Assembly (NCBI GenBank): GCA_018241225.1
Contig: JAFEEG010000001.1
Location: 484,454-548,453 of the forward strand
Length of the DNA stretch: 64,000 bases
Direction: 5' to 3'
Source of the DNA: Pseudomonadota bacterium
GTDB taxonomy: Bacteria > Pseudomonadota > Gammaproteobacteria > Burkholderiales > Burkholderiaceae_C
Shown here: piece by piece, positions 49,968-60,940 of the stretch
Layout of the letters: each line of letters opens with the position of its first letter
Numbering within the stretch: position 1 is the first letter of the stretch
Made by a program: the position numbers and the translations under genes
Notes under the pieces: model-generated
The model's database searches: none
The model's input: the letters and a program-made list of their open reading frames with translations, nothing else
What the model was told of the DNA's origin: nothing

Positions 49968-51278
49968 ATGCACTGCGTCGCCCCTCTCCGCCCCGCCCTG
50001 CCGCGCCCAGGCACCTCGCTGCTGCCCGCGCTGGCCCTTGCCGCCCTGCTCGCGGGCTGCGCCACCCAGTCGCCTTCGCCATCAACGCAAGCGCTGCCTC
50101 CCTCCACGCCTGCGCAGTCGCCCGCAACGGGCACGCCGCCGGTGCAGGACGCGCAGTTGCAGCAGCGCTTCGCACAGTGGGTCGGCAGCTTCAAGGAGTC
50201 CGCGCGCGCAGCCGGGTTGAGCGAAGCCACCCTGCGCACGCTCGACAACGTTCAGTACCTGCCGCGAATCGTCGAGCTGGACCGCGCGCAGCCCGAGTTC
50301 ACCCGGGCGCCTTGGCAGTACCTGGACAACACCGTCTCCGCCCAGCGCGTGGCCCAGGGCCAGGAGAAGCTGGCGCAGTGGCGCGCGCCGCTCTATGCGG
50401 CCGCCGCACGCTACGGCGTGCCGCCCGAAATCGTCGTGGCCATCTGGGGCATGGAAAGCAACTATGGCGGCAACTACGGCAACACGCCCACGCTGAGCGC
50501 GCTGGCCACCCTGGGCTTCGACGGCCGGCGCGAAGCCTGGGCGCGCGCCGAGCTGCTGGCGGCGCTGCGCATCATCCAGGCCGGCGACATCGACCCGGCC
50601 CACATGATCGGCTCCTGGGCCGGCGCCATGGGCCAGACCCAGTTCATGCCCTCGGCCTTCATGAGCTATGCGATGGACGGCGACGGCGATGGCAGGCGCG
50701 ACATCTGGGGCAGCATGCCCGACGTGATCGCGTCCACGGCCAACTACCTGGCGCGCTCGGGATGGCAGCCTGGCCAGGCCTGGGGGGCGGAAGTGCAGCT
50801 GCCCCAGGGTTTCGACTTTGCGCGGGCCGACCCGTCGGTGCGCCAATCCAGCGCGCAATGGGAAGCGCAAGGCCTGCGCAGCATCGACGGCCGGCCACTG
50901 CCCGCGCTGCCCGAGGCCACCATCTTTCTACCTGCCGGGGCGCGCGGGCCGGCCTTCCTGCTGGGGCCGAACTTCCGCGCCATCCTGCGCTACAACAACT
51001 CGACCAACTACGCGCTGGCGGTCGGCCTGCTGGCGCAGCGCGTGGCCGGCGGCCCCGACGTGCAGGCAGCCTGGCCGCGCGATCTGGCGCCCCTGTCGCG
51101 CAGCCAGGTGCGCGAACTGCAGGAAGGCCTGAATGCCGCCGGCCTCGATGCGGGCACGCCCGACGGCGTGATGGGCCCGGCCACGCGTTCGGCGGTGCGG
51201 CGGCTGCAGCAGAAGCTGGGGCTGCCCGCCGATGGCTACCCGACGCCGGAACTGCTGGGCAGGTTGCCGGCGCCCTGA
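49968..51278 (+). CDS. Lipoprotein lytic murein transglycosylase (MltB type) with PG-binding domain
   Basis: 436 aa. Signal with lipobox LLAGC (Cys31), so anchored to the outer membrane. SLT_2 domain with catalytic Glu in WGMESNYGGNYG, then GQTQFMPSAFMSYAMDGDGD and YNNSTNYALAVGLLAQR. The C-terminal PG_binding_1 domain (about 375-435, NAAGLDAGTPDGVMGPATRS) targets it to the sacculus. Cleaves glycan strands with anhydro-MurNAc formation. ATG at 49968. Confidence 0.92.
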   Translation: MHCVAPLRPALPRPGTSLLPALALAALLAGCATQSPSPSTQALPPSTPAQSPATGTPPVQDAQLQQRFAQWVGSFKESARAAGLSEATLRTLDNVQYLPRIVELDRAQPEFTRAPWQYLDNTVSAQRVAQGQEKLAQWRAPLYAAAARYGVPPEIVVAIWGMESNYGGNYGNTPTLSALATLGFDGRREAWARAELLAALRIIQAGDIDPAHMIGSWAGAMGQTQFMPSAFMSYAMDGDGDGRRDIWGSMPDVIASTANYLARSGWQPGQAWGAEVQLPQGFDFARADPSVRQSSAQWEAQGLRSIDGRPLPALPEATIFLPAGARGPAFLLGPNFRAILRYNNSTNYALAVGLLAQRVAGGPDVQAAWPRDLAPLSRSQVRELQEGLNAAGLDAGTPDGVMGPATRSAVRRLQQKLGLPADGYPTPELLGRLPAP

Positions 51279-51285
51279 GCCGGCC

Positions 51286-52203
51286 CTATTCCTTCACCGA
51301 CCCCGTCAGCCCCGAGACGTAGTACTCCACGAAGAAGGAGTACACGAAGGCCACCGGCAGCGAGCCCATCAGCGCGCCGGCCATCAGCGGGCCCCAGTGG
51401 TACACGTCGCCCTCCACCAGCTCGGTGATCACACCCACGGGCACCGTCTTGTTTTCCGATGACGAGACGAAGGTAAGCGCATAGATGAACTCGTTCCACG
51501 ACAGCGTGAAGGCAAAGATGCCCGCCGAGATGAGCCCCGGCACCGCCAGCGGCAGCACGATCTTCACCAGGATCTGCCAGCGCGTGGCCCCGTCGATGAG
51601 CGCGCATTCCTCCAGCTCGAAGGGAATCGAGCGGAAGTAGCTCATCAGCAGCCACGTTGCAAATGGAATGAGGAAGGTCGGGTACGTGAGGATCAGCGCC
51701 CAGCGCGAATCGAACAACCCCAGCTTGACCACGATGGATGCCAGCGGGATGAACAGGATCGACGGCGGCACCAGGTAGGCCAGGAAGATGGCGCCACCCG
51801 CGGGCTTGGCACCCGAGAAGCGCAGCCGCTCGATGGCGTAGGCCGCCAGCACCGAGCAGAAGAGCGACAGGAAGGTCGAGATCACCGACACCAGGATGGT
51901 GTTCCACAGCCACGCCGGATATTCGGTCTGGAAGAACAGCTTGTGAAAGTGCGCCAGCGTGGGCTGGATGATCCAGAACGGATTGCCCTCGCGCGAGAGC
52001 AGCTCCACATCCGGCTTGAGCGACGTGACCGTCATCCAGTAGAACGGGAACAGCAGCACGATGACGAACACGCCGATCGGGATGTACAGCGTCACCCAGC
52101 GCCGCGGCATGGAGGTGAGAAAGTCCATGCCCTGCGATTCGTCCTTGCCGCTGCCGCGCGATGCTGCGGCCGACGAAGCCGCCTGGTCGTCGTGCTTGCT
52201 CAT
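51286..52203 (-). CDS. ABC sugar transporter permease (MalG/UgpE type), 305 aa
   Basis: Six-helix permease with the EAA-type loop ALIDGATRWQILVKIVLPLA that docks on the ATPase. Precursor end MSKHDDQAASSAAASRGSGK is hydrophilic. ATG at 52203 overlaps the first permease's stop by four bases. Last gene of a leftward transporter unit; ends eight bases before the transglycosylase stop. Confidence 0.9.
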   Translation of the reverse strand: MSKHDDQAASSAAASRGSGKDESQGMDFLTSMPRRWVTLYIPIGVFVIVLLFPFYWMTVTSLKPDVELLSREGNPFWIIQPTLAHFHKLFFQTEYPAWLWNTILVSVISTFLSLFCSVLAAYAIERLRFSGAKPAGGAIFLAYLVPPSILFIPLASIVVKLGLFDSRWALILTYPTFLIPFATWLLMSYFRSIPFELEECALIDGATRWQILVKIVLPLAVPGLISAGIFAFTLSWNEFIYALTFVSSSENKTVPVGVITELVEGDVYHWGPLMAGALMGSLPVAFVYSFFVEYYVSGLTGSVKE

Positions 52204-53180
52204 TTGTCGCCGCCTTGCTGCCAGGCCCTGCGCTGCAGGCCGAAGTAGCTGAACATGATCGCCGCCAGCAGGAAGGGCACCATCATCGTCGCGATGGCCG
52301 CGCCTTCGGCCAGCGCACCGCCCGGAATCGCGCGCTGGAAGGCCAGCGTGGCCATCAGGTGCGTTGCATTGAGCGGGCCGCCGCGCGTGAGCACGTAGAT
52401 CAGCTGGAAGTCGGTGAAGGTGAACAGCACCGAGAAGGTCATCACCACCGCGATGATGGGCGACAGCAGCGGCAGCGTGATGTGCCTGAACTGCTGCCAT
52501 GGCGTGGCGCCGTCGATGGCCGAGGCTTCGTAGTAGCTCGGCGAAATGGTCTGCAGCCCCGCCAGCAGCGAGATCGCCACGAAGGGAATGCCGCGCCACA
52601 CGTTGGCGATGATGGTGGAGATGCGCGCGTTCCAGGGGTCGCCCAGGAAGTCGATGTAGTGATTCATCAGCCCCATCTTCACCAGCGCCCAGCTGATGAT
52701 GGAAAACTGCGCATCGAAGATCCACCAGAAGGCGATGGCCGACAGTGCCGTGGGCACGATCCAGGGCAGCAGCACCACCGCGCGGAAGAAGCTCTGGAAC
52801 GGCAGGCGCTTGTTGAGCAGCAGCGCCAGCCACAGCCCCAGCACGAACTTGGCCACGCTGGCCACCACCGTGTAGAAGATGGTGTTGAACAGGGCCAGCA
52901 GCGTCACGCTGTCGCCCACCAGGAATTCGAAGTTCTCCAGCCCGATCCATTCGCCCGCGCGGCCGATCTTGGTGTCGGTAAAGCCCAGCCAGACACCCAG
53001 GCCCAGCGGGTAGGTCAGGAAGAGCAGCAGCAGCACGGCCGCCGGCAGCATGAAGCTCCATCCCAGCGCATTGCGGCTGTTCTGGAAGCGCTGCATCAGG
53101 CTCAGTCGCGGCCCGGCATCCGCCACGTTCAAGGTGGCGGATGCGGCGCGCGCCGTGTCGAGCCTGGTGTCGGCGGCCAT
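52200..53180 (-). CDS. ABC sugar transporter permease (MalF/UgpA type), 326 aa
   Basis: Hydrophobic helices beginning ALGWSFMLPAAVLLLLFLTY, with the loop ASAIDGATPWQQFRHITLPL for ATPase contact and PLNATHLMATLAFQRAI near the end. ATG at 53180. Forms the heterodimer with the next permease. Follows the binding-protein gene by seven bases. Confidence 0.9.
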   Translation of the reverse strand: MAADTRLDTARAASATLNVADAGPRLSLMQRFQNSRNALGWSFMLPAAVLLLLFLTYPLGLGVWLGFTDTKIGRAGEWIGLENFEFLVGDSVTLLALFNTIFYTVVASVAKFVLGLWLALLLNKRLPFQSFFRAVVLLPWIVPTALSAIAFWWIFDAQFSIISWALVKMGLMNHYIDFLGDPWNARISTIIANVWRGIPFVAISLLAGLQTISPSYYEASAIDGATPWQQFRHITLPLLSPIIAVVMTFSVLFTFTDFQLIYVLTRGGPLNATHLMATLAFQRAIPGGALAEGAAIATMMVPFLLAAIMFSYFGLQRRAWQQGGDK

Positions 53181-53187
53181 GCGGTGC

Positions 53188-54519
53188 TCAGACCTTGTAG
53201 TAGCGCTCGGCGCGCTTGGCGGCGCGCTCCATGGCTTCCTGCGGCGTCTTGGAGCCGCTGATGGCCTCGGCCACCATGTTCGCCACGATGAAGTCGGCAC
53301 CCGCGCCGGCCGATGCATAGCCCAGCTTGCCGTCGTAGCCGGTGGGGCGCATGTTCTTCACCGCGTCGCGGTAGGCCGTGTTCTTCGGGTCCGAGGTCCA
53401 GATCGGGCAGCTCTCATAAGCCGCCAGCGGATTGGCCACGTAGCCGGCGGCGCCGATGAGCCAGTTGTCGAACTGCTCGCGCTCCATCATGAAGCGCAGG
53501 AACTCCTTGGCCGCGTTGGGGTACTTGGTGTACTTCATCACCATCTGGTTGAAGAACAGGTGCGACTCCGTGGGCACGCCCGCCGGCCCGATGGGGAAGT
53601 TGGCGTGGTAGATGTCGTCGGCCATGGCCTTGACCTTCGGGTCCTGCGAGTTCTTCGCGGCCACGTAGATCGAGATGCCGTTGTTGGTGACCGAGATCTG
53701 CCCGTCCAGGAAAGCCTTGTTGTTGCTCGGATCGAGCCACGACAGCGTGCCCGGGATGAAGTTGGCGTACAGCTCCTTGCCGTACTCCAGCGCCTTGAGC
53801 GTCTCGGGGCTGTTGATGACCACCTTGTTGCTCTTGTCCACCAGCTTGCCGCCGTGCGACCACATCAGCCAGTTGGTCCACAGGCTGTCGCCGGTGGCGT
53901 TGCCCAGGGCGTAGCCGCCGGGCGTGCCCTTGTCCTTGAGCGCCTTGTGCAGCGCCAGGAAGCCGGCGGTGTCCTTCGGAAATTCCTTGAAGCCAGCCGC
54001 CTCGACCTGGCTCTTGCGGTAGACGATCATCGAGCCGGCTGCGCCAAGGCCCAGGCCGATCCAGCGCTTGCCGTCGGGCCGCAGGTACTGCTGCACCGCC
54101 GGGTACCAGCCGCCGTACTTCTTGCCCAGGTACTCGGCCAGGTCGGTCACATCCAGCAGCTTGTCGGGGTAGAGGTTGGCGTCGTCGTTGGTCGACAGGA
54201 TGATGTCCGGCCCGGCGCCGGTGTTGGCCGCCACCGCGGCCTTGGGGCGCACGTCTTCCCAGTTCTCGTTGTCCACGCGCACTTCCACGCCGGTCGCGTC
54301 CTGGAACTTCTTGACGTTGGCCATGTAGGCGTCGATGTCACCCTGCACGAACCGGCTCCACCGCAGCACGCGCAGCTTGGCGCCCTTCTCCGGCTTGAAG
54401 GCCAGCGTGGACTGGCCGTGCGCCGCCGTGGTGAACATCGTGGTGCCCACTCCCAACGATGCGGCGGCCGCCATGCCGGCGGAGCCTTCGAGAAACTTGC
54501 GGCGATTGAACTCGTTCAT
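53188..54519 (-). CDS. Sugar-binding protein of the ABC transporter (Tat-type signal), 443 aa
   Basis: Family 1 extracellular solute-binding protein. N-terminus MNEFNRRKFLEGSAGMAAAA contains a twin-Arg motif, suggesting Tat export. GAKLRVLRWSRFVQGDIDAY, GPDIILSTNDDANLY and NQMVMKYTKYPNAAKEFLRF are typical. Substrate unknown; the adjacent oxidative sugar-acid genes suggest a sugar, sugar acid or polyol. Confidence 0.9.
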   Translation of the reverse strand: MNEFNRRKFLEGSAGMAAAASLGVGTTMFTTAAHGQSTLAFKPEKGAKLRVLRWSRFVQGDIDAYMANVKKFQDATGVEVRVDNENWEDVRPKAAVAANTGAGPDIILSTNDDANLYPDKLLDVTDLAEYLGKKYGGWYPAVQQYLRPDGKRWIGLGLGAAGSMIVYRKSQVEAAGFKEFPKDTAGFLALHKALKDKGTPGGYALGNATGDSLWTNWLMWSHGGKLVDKSNKVVINSPETLKALEYGKELYANFIPGTLSWLDPSNNKAFLDGQISVTNNGISIYVAAKNSQDPKVKAMADDIYHANFPIGPAGVPTESHLFFNQMVMKYTKYPNAAKEFLRFMMEREQFDNWLIGAAGYVANPLAAYESCPIWTSDPKNTAYRDAVKNMRPTGYDGKLGYASAGAGADFIVANMVAEAISGSKTPQEAMERAAKRAERYYKV

Positions 54520-54545
54520 TCGTGTGTCTCCAGGGTTGATGGAAA

Positions 54546-55625
<1,080 letters not shown>

Positions 55626-55733
55626 GCAACGCAATTCCAGGGTTCGAGAACAAAACCAGCAGCGGGGCAGTATCGGCACAGCATCCGGCCGTCGCCATCA
55701 GGGCAAACCAATACGTGTGAACCCTGAGAAAAT

Positions 55734-56549
55734 TTGTATGATGACCAGATAACTGTGCTTCACGCGTCCAACAAATCCCCCTCGCCTGGCCGACCGGCCG
55801 AGCCCCTGCGCCAGCCGGCGGATCGCCTGTCGGACCGACTGGCGCTGCGGCTGTCCGCGCTCATCGAGTCGGGCAAGCTGGCGCCAGGCGACCGGCTGCC
55901 AACCGAACAGCAACTGGCCGATGCGCATGGCGTGTCGCGCACCGTGGTTCGCGAGGCGGTGCATCAGCTCAAGTCACGCGCGCTGGTGGCCTCGCGCCAA
56001 GGCTCGGGCGTGTACGTCGCGCAGCGCCCCATGCATCAGCCGCTGGCCTTCGACCCCAGCGTGCTCGAATCGGTGGACGCGGTGGTGCATGTGGTGGAAG
56101 TACGCCGCGTGCTCGAGGGCGAGATTGCCGCGCTGGCCGCCGAGCGCGCCACGCGTGCGCAGGTGGCCACCATCCGGCGCGCGCTCAAGGCCATCGACAC
56201 GGCCGTGGCCGAAGGCGGCGACGGCGTGGCCGAAGACCTGGCTTTTCACCACGCCATCGGCGAGGCCACGGGCAACCCCCAATTCAAGCTGCTGCTGGGC
56301 TTTCTGGAGCAGTACCTGCGCGAAGCCATGCGCATCACCCGCGGCAACGAGGCGCGGCGCCAGGACTTCATGGACGAGGTGCAGCACGAGCACCACGCCA
56401 TCGTCGAAGCCATTGCCGCGCATGACCCGGCCGCGGCGCGCCAGCATGCGCTGCGCCATCTGGCCCGCGGTCGCCAGCGCCTGGCCGAAGGCGGCGTGCT
56501 GCCCGATTCGCGGCACAGGACGAACAAGACCCTCAAGGAGAAACGATGA
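55734..56549 (+). CDS. GntR/FadR-family regulator of the sugar locus, 271 aa
   Basis: Winged HTH (ALRLSALIESGKLAPGDRLP ... VSRTVVREAVHQLKSRALV) and C-terminal FCD domain (EVRRVLEGEIAALAAERATR, AFHHAIGEATGNPQF, HHAIVEAIAAHDPAAARQHA), which may bind a metal and sugar acid. The start is TTG at 55734 or GTG at 55755; no strong ribosome site decides. Divergent from the ABC transporter and upstream of the dehydrogenase (ATGA overlap), so it likely controls both directions. Confidence 0.9.
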   Translation: MYDDQITVLHASNKSPSPGRPAEPLRQPADRLSDRLALRLSALIESGKLAPGDRLPTEQQLADAHGVSRTVVREAVHQLKSRALVASRQGSGVYVAQRPMHQPLAFDPSVLESVDAVVHVVEVRRVLEGEIAALAAERATRAQVATIRRALKAIDTAVAEGGDGVAEDLAFHHAIGEATGNPQFKLLLGFLEQYLREAMRITRGNEARRQDFMDEVQHEHHAIVEAIAAHDPAAARQHALRHLARGRQRLAEGGVLPDSRHRTNKTLKEKR

Positions 56550-57568
56550 AACTGTTGATCACCGGAGGCGGCGGCTTCCTGGGGGCGCGATTGGCGCGCA
56601 CCCTGCTGGCACGCGGCGAGCTGGCCGGCAAGCGCATCGAGCACGTGGTGCTCACCGACATCGCGCCGCCGCCGGCCGATCTGGTTGCCGATGCACGCGT
56701 CGAGGCCCGCACCGGCCCCTTGCTCGCGCAGACCGAGGCGCTCAAGACCGAGGCCTTCGACGGCGTGTTCCACCTGGCCTCGGCCGTGTCGGGCGAATGC
56801 GAAGCCGACTTCCAGCTGGGCATGAGTTCCAACCTGGACAGCACCCGCGCCTTGCTCGATGCGCTGCGCCACCGCGTGGAAAAGGGCGGCGCCGCGCCCA
56901 CGCGCATGGTGTTCTCCAGCTCGGTCGCGGTGTTCGGGCCCGACCCGGCAGTGCCCTTCCCCGGCATCGTGGCCGACGACACGCTGCCCACCCCGCAAAC
57001 CTCGTACGGCACGCAAAAGCTCATCTGCGAACACCTCATTGCCGACTACACGCGCAAGGGCTTCATCGACGGGCGCGCCGCGCGGCTGATGACCGTCACC
57101 GTGCGGCCGGGCCGGCCCAACGGCGCCGCATCGTCGTTCTTCAGCGGCATCATCCGCGAGCCGCTGGCAGGCGTGGAGTCCATCTGCCCGGTCTCGCCCG
57201 ATGTATCGCACCCCATGTCCTCGCCCACCTACACGGTGGACGGCCTGATCACCGTCTTCGAGGCCAGCCGCGAAGCCTTCGTCGGGCGCACCGCGCTCAA
57301 CCTGCCGGGCCTGAACGTGCGCGTGGCCGACATGCTCGACGCACTGGAAGAAGTGGCCGGCCCCGCGGTGCGTGCGCGCGTGCGCTTCGAGCGCGACGAG
57401 CGCATTGCCGGCATCGTGGCGAACTGGCCCACGGGCTCCACCGCGGCGCGGGCCGCACGCCTGGGCCTGCATCCGCACAAGAATTTCGCCGAGATCATCC
57501 GCCAGTACATTGAAGATTGCCGCAAGGCCCCCGACGCAGAACAAACCTCCTTGAAGGGACTCGCCTAA
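56546..57568 (+). CDS. denD: D-erythronate dehydrogenase-like SDR, 340 aa
   Basis: Extended SDR: LITGGGGFLGARLARTLLAR (GxxGxxG), the active-site Ser triplet FSSSVAVFG and YGTQKLICEHLIADY (Tyr-x3-Lys). The SPTYTVDGLI and NLPGLNVRVADMLDALEEVA segments fit the DenD group, NAD-dependent oxidation of D-erythronate or related acids. Other sugar acids are possible. The stop abuts the dehydratase ATG (TAAATG). First catabolic gene after the regulator. Confidence 0.78.
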   Translation: MKLLITGGGGFLGARLARTLLARGELAGKRIEHVVLTDIAPPPADLVADARVEARTGPLLAQTEALKTEAFDGVFHLASAVSGECEADFQLGMSSNLDSTRALLDALRHRVEKGGAAPTRMVFSSSVAVFGPDPAVPFPGIVADDTLPTPQTSYGTQKLICEHLIADYTRKGFIDGRAARLMTVTVRPGRPNGAASSFFSGIIREPLAGVESICPVSPDVSHPMSSPTYTVDGLITVFEASREAFVGRTALNLPGLNVRVADMLDALEEVAGPAVRARVRFERDERIAGIVANWPTGSTAARAARLGLHPHKNFAEIIRQYIEDCRKAPDAEQTSLKGLA

Positions 57569-59413
57569 ATGCCCACGCCTGAAAACCAAGCCGCGCCCAA
57601 GAAGGCACGCAAGAAGCACAACGCCATCAACAAGAAGTTGAAGCTGCGCTCGCAGGCCTGGTTCGACAACCCGTCGAACGCCGACATGACGGCGCTGTAC
57701 CTGGAGCGCACGATGAACTTCGGCATCGGGCTGGAAGAGCTCCAGTCGGGCCGCCCGATCATCGGCATTGCGCAGACGGGCTCGGACATTGCGCCGTGCA
57801 ACCGTCACCACCTGGTACTGGCCGAGCGCGTGCGCGAGGGCATTCGCGACGCGGGCGGCATTGCCTTCGAATTTCCCATCCACCCGATCCAGGAAACCTG
57901 CAAGCGGCCCACCGCCTCGCTGGACCGCAACCTGCAGTACCTCTCGCTGGTCGAAATTCTGTACGGCTACCCGATCGACGGCGTGGTGCTCACCACCGGC
58001 TGCGACAAGACCACGCCGGCGCAGATCATGGCCGCGGCCACGGTCGACATTCCGGCCATTGCGCTGAACAGCGGCCCCATGCTCAACGGCTGGCACGAAG
58101 GCCAGCGCACCGGCTCGGGCACCATCGTCTGGCGTGCCCGCGAGATGATGGCCGCCGGCGAAATCGGCTACGAGGGCTTTCTCAAGCTCGTGGCCTCGTC
58201 GGCGCCTTCCACCGGCCACTGCAACACCATGGGCACGGCCAGCACCATGAACTCGCTGGCCGAGGCACTGGGCCTCACGCTGCCGGGCAGCGCCGCCATT
58301 CCGGCGCCCTACCGCGACCGCCAGGAGATGGCCTACATGACCGGCAAGCGCATCGTCGAGATGGTGCGCGAGGACCTCAAGCCTTCCAAGATCCTCACGC
58401 GCGAAGCCTTCGAGAACGCGATCGTCGTCAACTCGGCCATCGGCGGCTCGACCAACGCGCCGATCCACCTCAATGCCATTGCCAAGCACATCGGCGTGAA
58501 GCTGGACAACGACGACTGGGAAAAGCACGGCTACAAGGTGCCGCTGCTGGTCAACCTGCAGCCCGCCGGCGAGTACCTGGGCGAGGACTACTACCGCGCC
58601 GGCGGCCTGCCCGCGGTGGTGGCCGAACTCATTGCCAAGGACAAGATCAAGCCGGCCCTCACGGCCAACGGCAAGAGTCTCGTGGAAAACTGCAAGGGCC
58701 ACTTCGCGAGCGACCGCAAGGTCATCTGGCCTTATGCCAAGCCGATGAAGAAGGACGCCGGCTTCCTGAACTTCAAGGGCAACCTGTTCGACTCGGCCAT
58801 CATGAAGACCAGCGTGATCACGCCCGAGTTCCGCCAGCGCTACCTGGAGAACCCGACCGACCCGATGGCCTTCGAAGGCCGTGCGGTGGTGTTCGACGGC
58901 CCCGAGGACTACCACGCACGCATCGACGACCCCAAGCTCAAGATCGATGCGCAGTGCGTCCTGTTCATGCGCGGCGTGGGTCCCATCGGCTACCCCGGCG
59001 CCGCCGAGGTGGTGAACATGCGCCCGCCGGCCTACCTGCTCAAGAAGGGCGTGATGGCCCTGCCCTGCATCGGCGATGGCCGGCAGTCGGGCACCTCGGG
59101 CTCGCCCTCCATCCTCAATGCCTCGCCCGAAGCGGCCACCGGCGGCGGGCTGGCGTTGCTGCAGACGGGCGACCGCGTGCGCATCGACCTGAAGAAGCGC
59201 AGCGCCAACATGCTGGTGAGCGACGAGGAACTGGCCAAGCGCCGCGCCAAGCTCGAAGCCGCAGGCGGCTATCGCTACCCGCCCAGCCAGACGCCGTGGC
59301 AGGAAATCCAGCGCAGCGTGGTGGGCGAGCTCAACGAAGGCATGGTGCTCAAGCCCGCGGTGAAGTACCAGCGCATCAACGAGACCATGGGCTTGCCGCG
59401 CGACAACCACTGA
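57569..59413 (+). CDS. IlvD/Edd-family sugar-acid dehydratase, 614 aa
   Basis: Fe-S dependent dehydratase: Cys ligands in [20 protein letters not shown] and [12 protein letters not shown], with [19 protein letters not shown] and [20 protein letters not shown]. The longer length and [20 protein letters not shown] start place it near sugar-acid dehydratases (xylonate/arabonate type) rather than IlvD. It would dehydrate an aldonic acid to a 2-keto-3-deoxy acid. Co-transcribed with the SDR; no aldolase follows in the window. Confidence 0.88.
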   Translation: MPTPENQAAPKKARKKHNAINKKLKLRSQAWFDNPSNADMTALYLERTMNFGIGLEELQSGRPIIGIAQTGSDIAPCNRHHLVLAERVREGIRDAGGIAFEFPIHPIQETCKRPTASLDRNLQYLSLVEILYGYPIDGVVLTTGCDKTTPAQIMAAATVDIPAIALNSGPMLNGWHEGQRTGSGTIVWRAREMMAAGEIGYEGFLKLVASSAPSTGHCNTMGTASTMNSLAEALGLTLPGSAAIPAPYRDRQEMAYMTGKRIVEMVREDLKPSKILTREAFENAIVVNSAIGGSTNAPIHLNAIAKHIGVKLDNDDWEKHGYKVPLLVNLQPAGEYLGEDYYRAGGLPAVVAELIAKDKIKPALTANGKSLVENCKGHFASDRKVIWPYAKPMKKDAGFLNFKGNLFDSAIMKTSVITPEFRQRYLENPTDPMAFEGRAVVFDGPEDYHARIDDPKLKIDAQCVLFMRGVGPIGYPGAAEVVNMRPPAYLLKKGVMALPCIGDGRQSGTSGSPSILNASPEAATGGGLALLQTGDRVRIDLKKRSANMLVSDEELAKRRAKLEAAGGYRYPPSQTPWQEIQRSVVGELNEGMVLKPAVKYQRINETMGLPRDNH

Positions 59414-59418
59414 GGTCC

Positions 59419-59793
59419 ATGGCGGCAGCGCGCCCCACCACCATTGCCGGGTACATCGATGCAGCCCCGCCTGCCGGGCGGGCGCATCTGCGCAGGCTGC
59501 ACGCTATCCTCGCGGAGGTGGCGCCCGATGCGCAGCAGGCGATCAAGTGGAGGGCGCCGTTCTTCATCGAGCCGCGCTTCCTGTTCTCGTTCAACGCCAA
59601 CAAGGCGCATCTGAACTTCGCGCCTTCGCAAGCGGCACTGGCCCGTTTCCGCGACGAGCTGGCGCAGCACAAGACGACGCTGAACTACCTGCAGGTGGCC
59701 TACGACGAGCCGCTGCCCGAAGCGCTCATCCGCAAGATCGCGAAGTACCAGCTCGAGCTGGTGCGCGCGCGCCAGGACGACGCCTTCTGGTGA
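59419..59793 (+). CDS. DUF1801/YdhG-like protein, 124 aa
   Basis: Compact domain with TIAGYIDAAPPAGRAHLRRL, QQAIKWRAPFFIEPRFLFSF and HLNFAPSQAALARFRDELAQ, as in the DUF1801 (YdhG/YjbR-related) family. Function unknown. Six bases after the dehydratase stop; may be co-transcribed. Confidence 0.8.
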   Translation: MAAARPTTIAGYIDAAPPAGRAHLRRLHAILAEVAPDAQQAIKWRAPFFIEPRFLFSFNANKAHLNFAPSQAALARFRDELAQHKTTLNYLQVAYDEPLPEALIRKIAKYQLELVRARQDDAFW

Positions 59794-59864
59794 TCCGCCG
59801 CAGCGAGTAACAACCGGTCGCCACCGCCGGGCGGCGCCCGAACGCTGGCACCATTGGCGCACCC

Positions 59865-60419
59865 ATGCCCATTGCCGCCACGACCACTCTTGTTTGCCTC
59901 GTCATTGCCGTCTCGGACGGCGATACCCTCAAGGCCCGCTGCCAGGCGCCGCACAATGGCCCGGAGACGACCCAGGTCGTGCGCCTGGCCAGCATCGATG
60001 CCCCCGAACGAGACCAGCCCTACGGCTGGCGCGCCAAGAAGGCGCTGAGCGAGCTGACCCTGCGCAAGCCGGTACGGCTCGAGTGCCGCAAGAAGGACGA
60101 CCGCTACGGCCGTTCGCTGTGCAATGCGTGGGTCACGCCCGCCTCCTGCACGCGGTCCAGTTGCGAGTTCACGCTGGACGCCGGGCTGGCGATGCTGACC
60201 CAGGGCATGGCCTGGTGGGAGCCGCGCTTTGCCCGCGAGCAGATGGCGCAGCAGCGGGGCCAGTACGAGTTTGCGCAGTCCGAAGCCAGGTCCAGGCGCG
60301 CTGGCCTCTGGCGCGACGGCGACAAGGCCACGCCACCGTGGGAGTGGCGCCGCGAGCACCCGGGCTGGCCGCATGCAGGCAGTGCGGCCGCCGGAAAAAG
60401 CAGCAGCACGAATCAGTGA
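59865..60419 (+). CDS. Thermonuclease-like (SNase) protein, 184 aa
   Basis: SNase fold: VSDGDTLKARC, RLASIDAPERDQPYGWRAKK (catalytic Arg/Asp region), LECRKKDDRYGRSLCNAWV and MLTQGMAWWEPRFAREQMAQ, with the C-terminal RRAGLWRDGDKATPPWEWRR typical of the group. Cleaves nucleic acids. The N-terminus has a hydrophobic stretch but no clear cleavage site. The C-terminal tail is Ser/Ala-rich. Confidence 0.88.
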   Translation: MPIAATTTLVCLVIAVSDGDTLKARCQAPHNGPETTQVVRLASIDAPERDQPYGWRAKKALSELTLRKPVRLECRKKDDRYGRSLCNAWVTPASCTRSSCEFTLDAGLAMLTQGMAWWEPRFAREQMAQQRGQYEFAQSEARSRRAGLWRDGDKATPPWEWRREHPGWPHAGSAAAGKSSSTNQ

Positions 60420-60691
60420 TGGAGGCCGCCGGGGTGGCTGTCGCTGAAATCGGCCCGCGGGTCGATGAAGGCGGTGACCACCGGGGGATCGCCGCCGTCG
60501 GCTCGCATGTCGGCGCGCCGTTGCAGCGCGGCAATGCCGGCCATCATGGCAGCTGAATAGCTGGGCAGCGGCCCCTCGGCATAGGCGACCGCCTGCGGGT
60601 GGTGGTCAGGAGTCTCCTCCTTGAGCAACATCCAGTAGTAGTGGCCCGGGATGGGCTCATCCACCATCAGTTCAATGTTGTCGTGGCTCAC
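60413..60691 (-). CDS. Hypothetical protein, 92 aa
   Basis: Not recognised. GTG at 60691 with aaaggaa upstream gives VSHDNIELMVDEPIPGHYYW, then LKEETPDHHPQAVAYAEGPL and MMAGIAALQRRADMRADGGD. The longer frame to 60928 lacks a ribosome site. Its 3' end overlaps the nuclease stop by seven bases, convergent. Cytoplasmic; no motif seen. Confidence 0.6.
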   Translation of the reverse strand: MSHDNIELMVDEPIPGHYYWMLLKEETPDHHPQAVAYAEGPLPSYSAAMMAGIAALQRRADMRADGGDPPVVTAFIDPRADFSDSHPGGLHH

Positions 60692-60940
60692 GGCGCAATT
60701 CCTTTCGCTGACACGAGCTCCCTTGCTCCAAGAAGACGATCTGGCTGCGCGCGTTTTGAAATACAAAGGTCTCAATTTCCAACGCGTCTGAATCGCCCAT
60801 GAGCCGATTGGACGTCGGCACGCCGCCGCGCGGAAGCGAGCTATTTCACGAACCGAGGGCTCGTTTTGACAGTAGGAAACAATCCGTGAGAAATGCACGC
60901 GCCGGCATGCCGCGGCGGCCGGCCGCAAGGCGCGCGCCGC
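60692..60940. other. Gene-free stretch before the CBS-domain gene
   Basis: No coding frame, repeat or clear promoter is supported here. It separates the minus-strand hypothetical gene from the stop of the CorC-type gene. Confidence 0.4.

Noticed and set aside
56246-59410. Minus-strand open frame of over 1000 codons across the SDR and dehydratase genes
   Set aside because: It is the antisense shadow of high-GC genes with clear family motifs on the plus strand; its product has low-complexity His/Arg/Gly composition and no motif.
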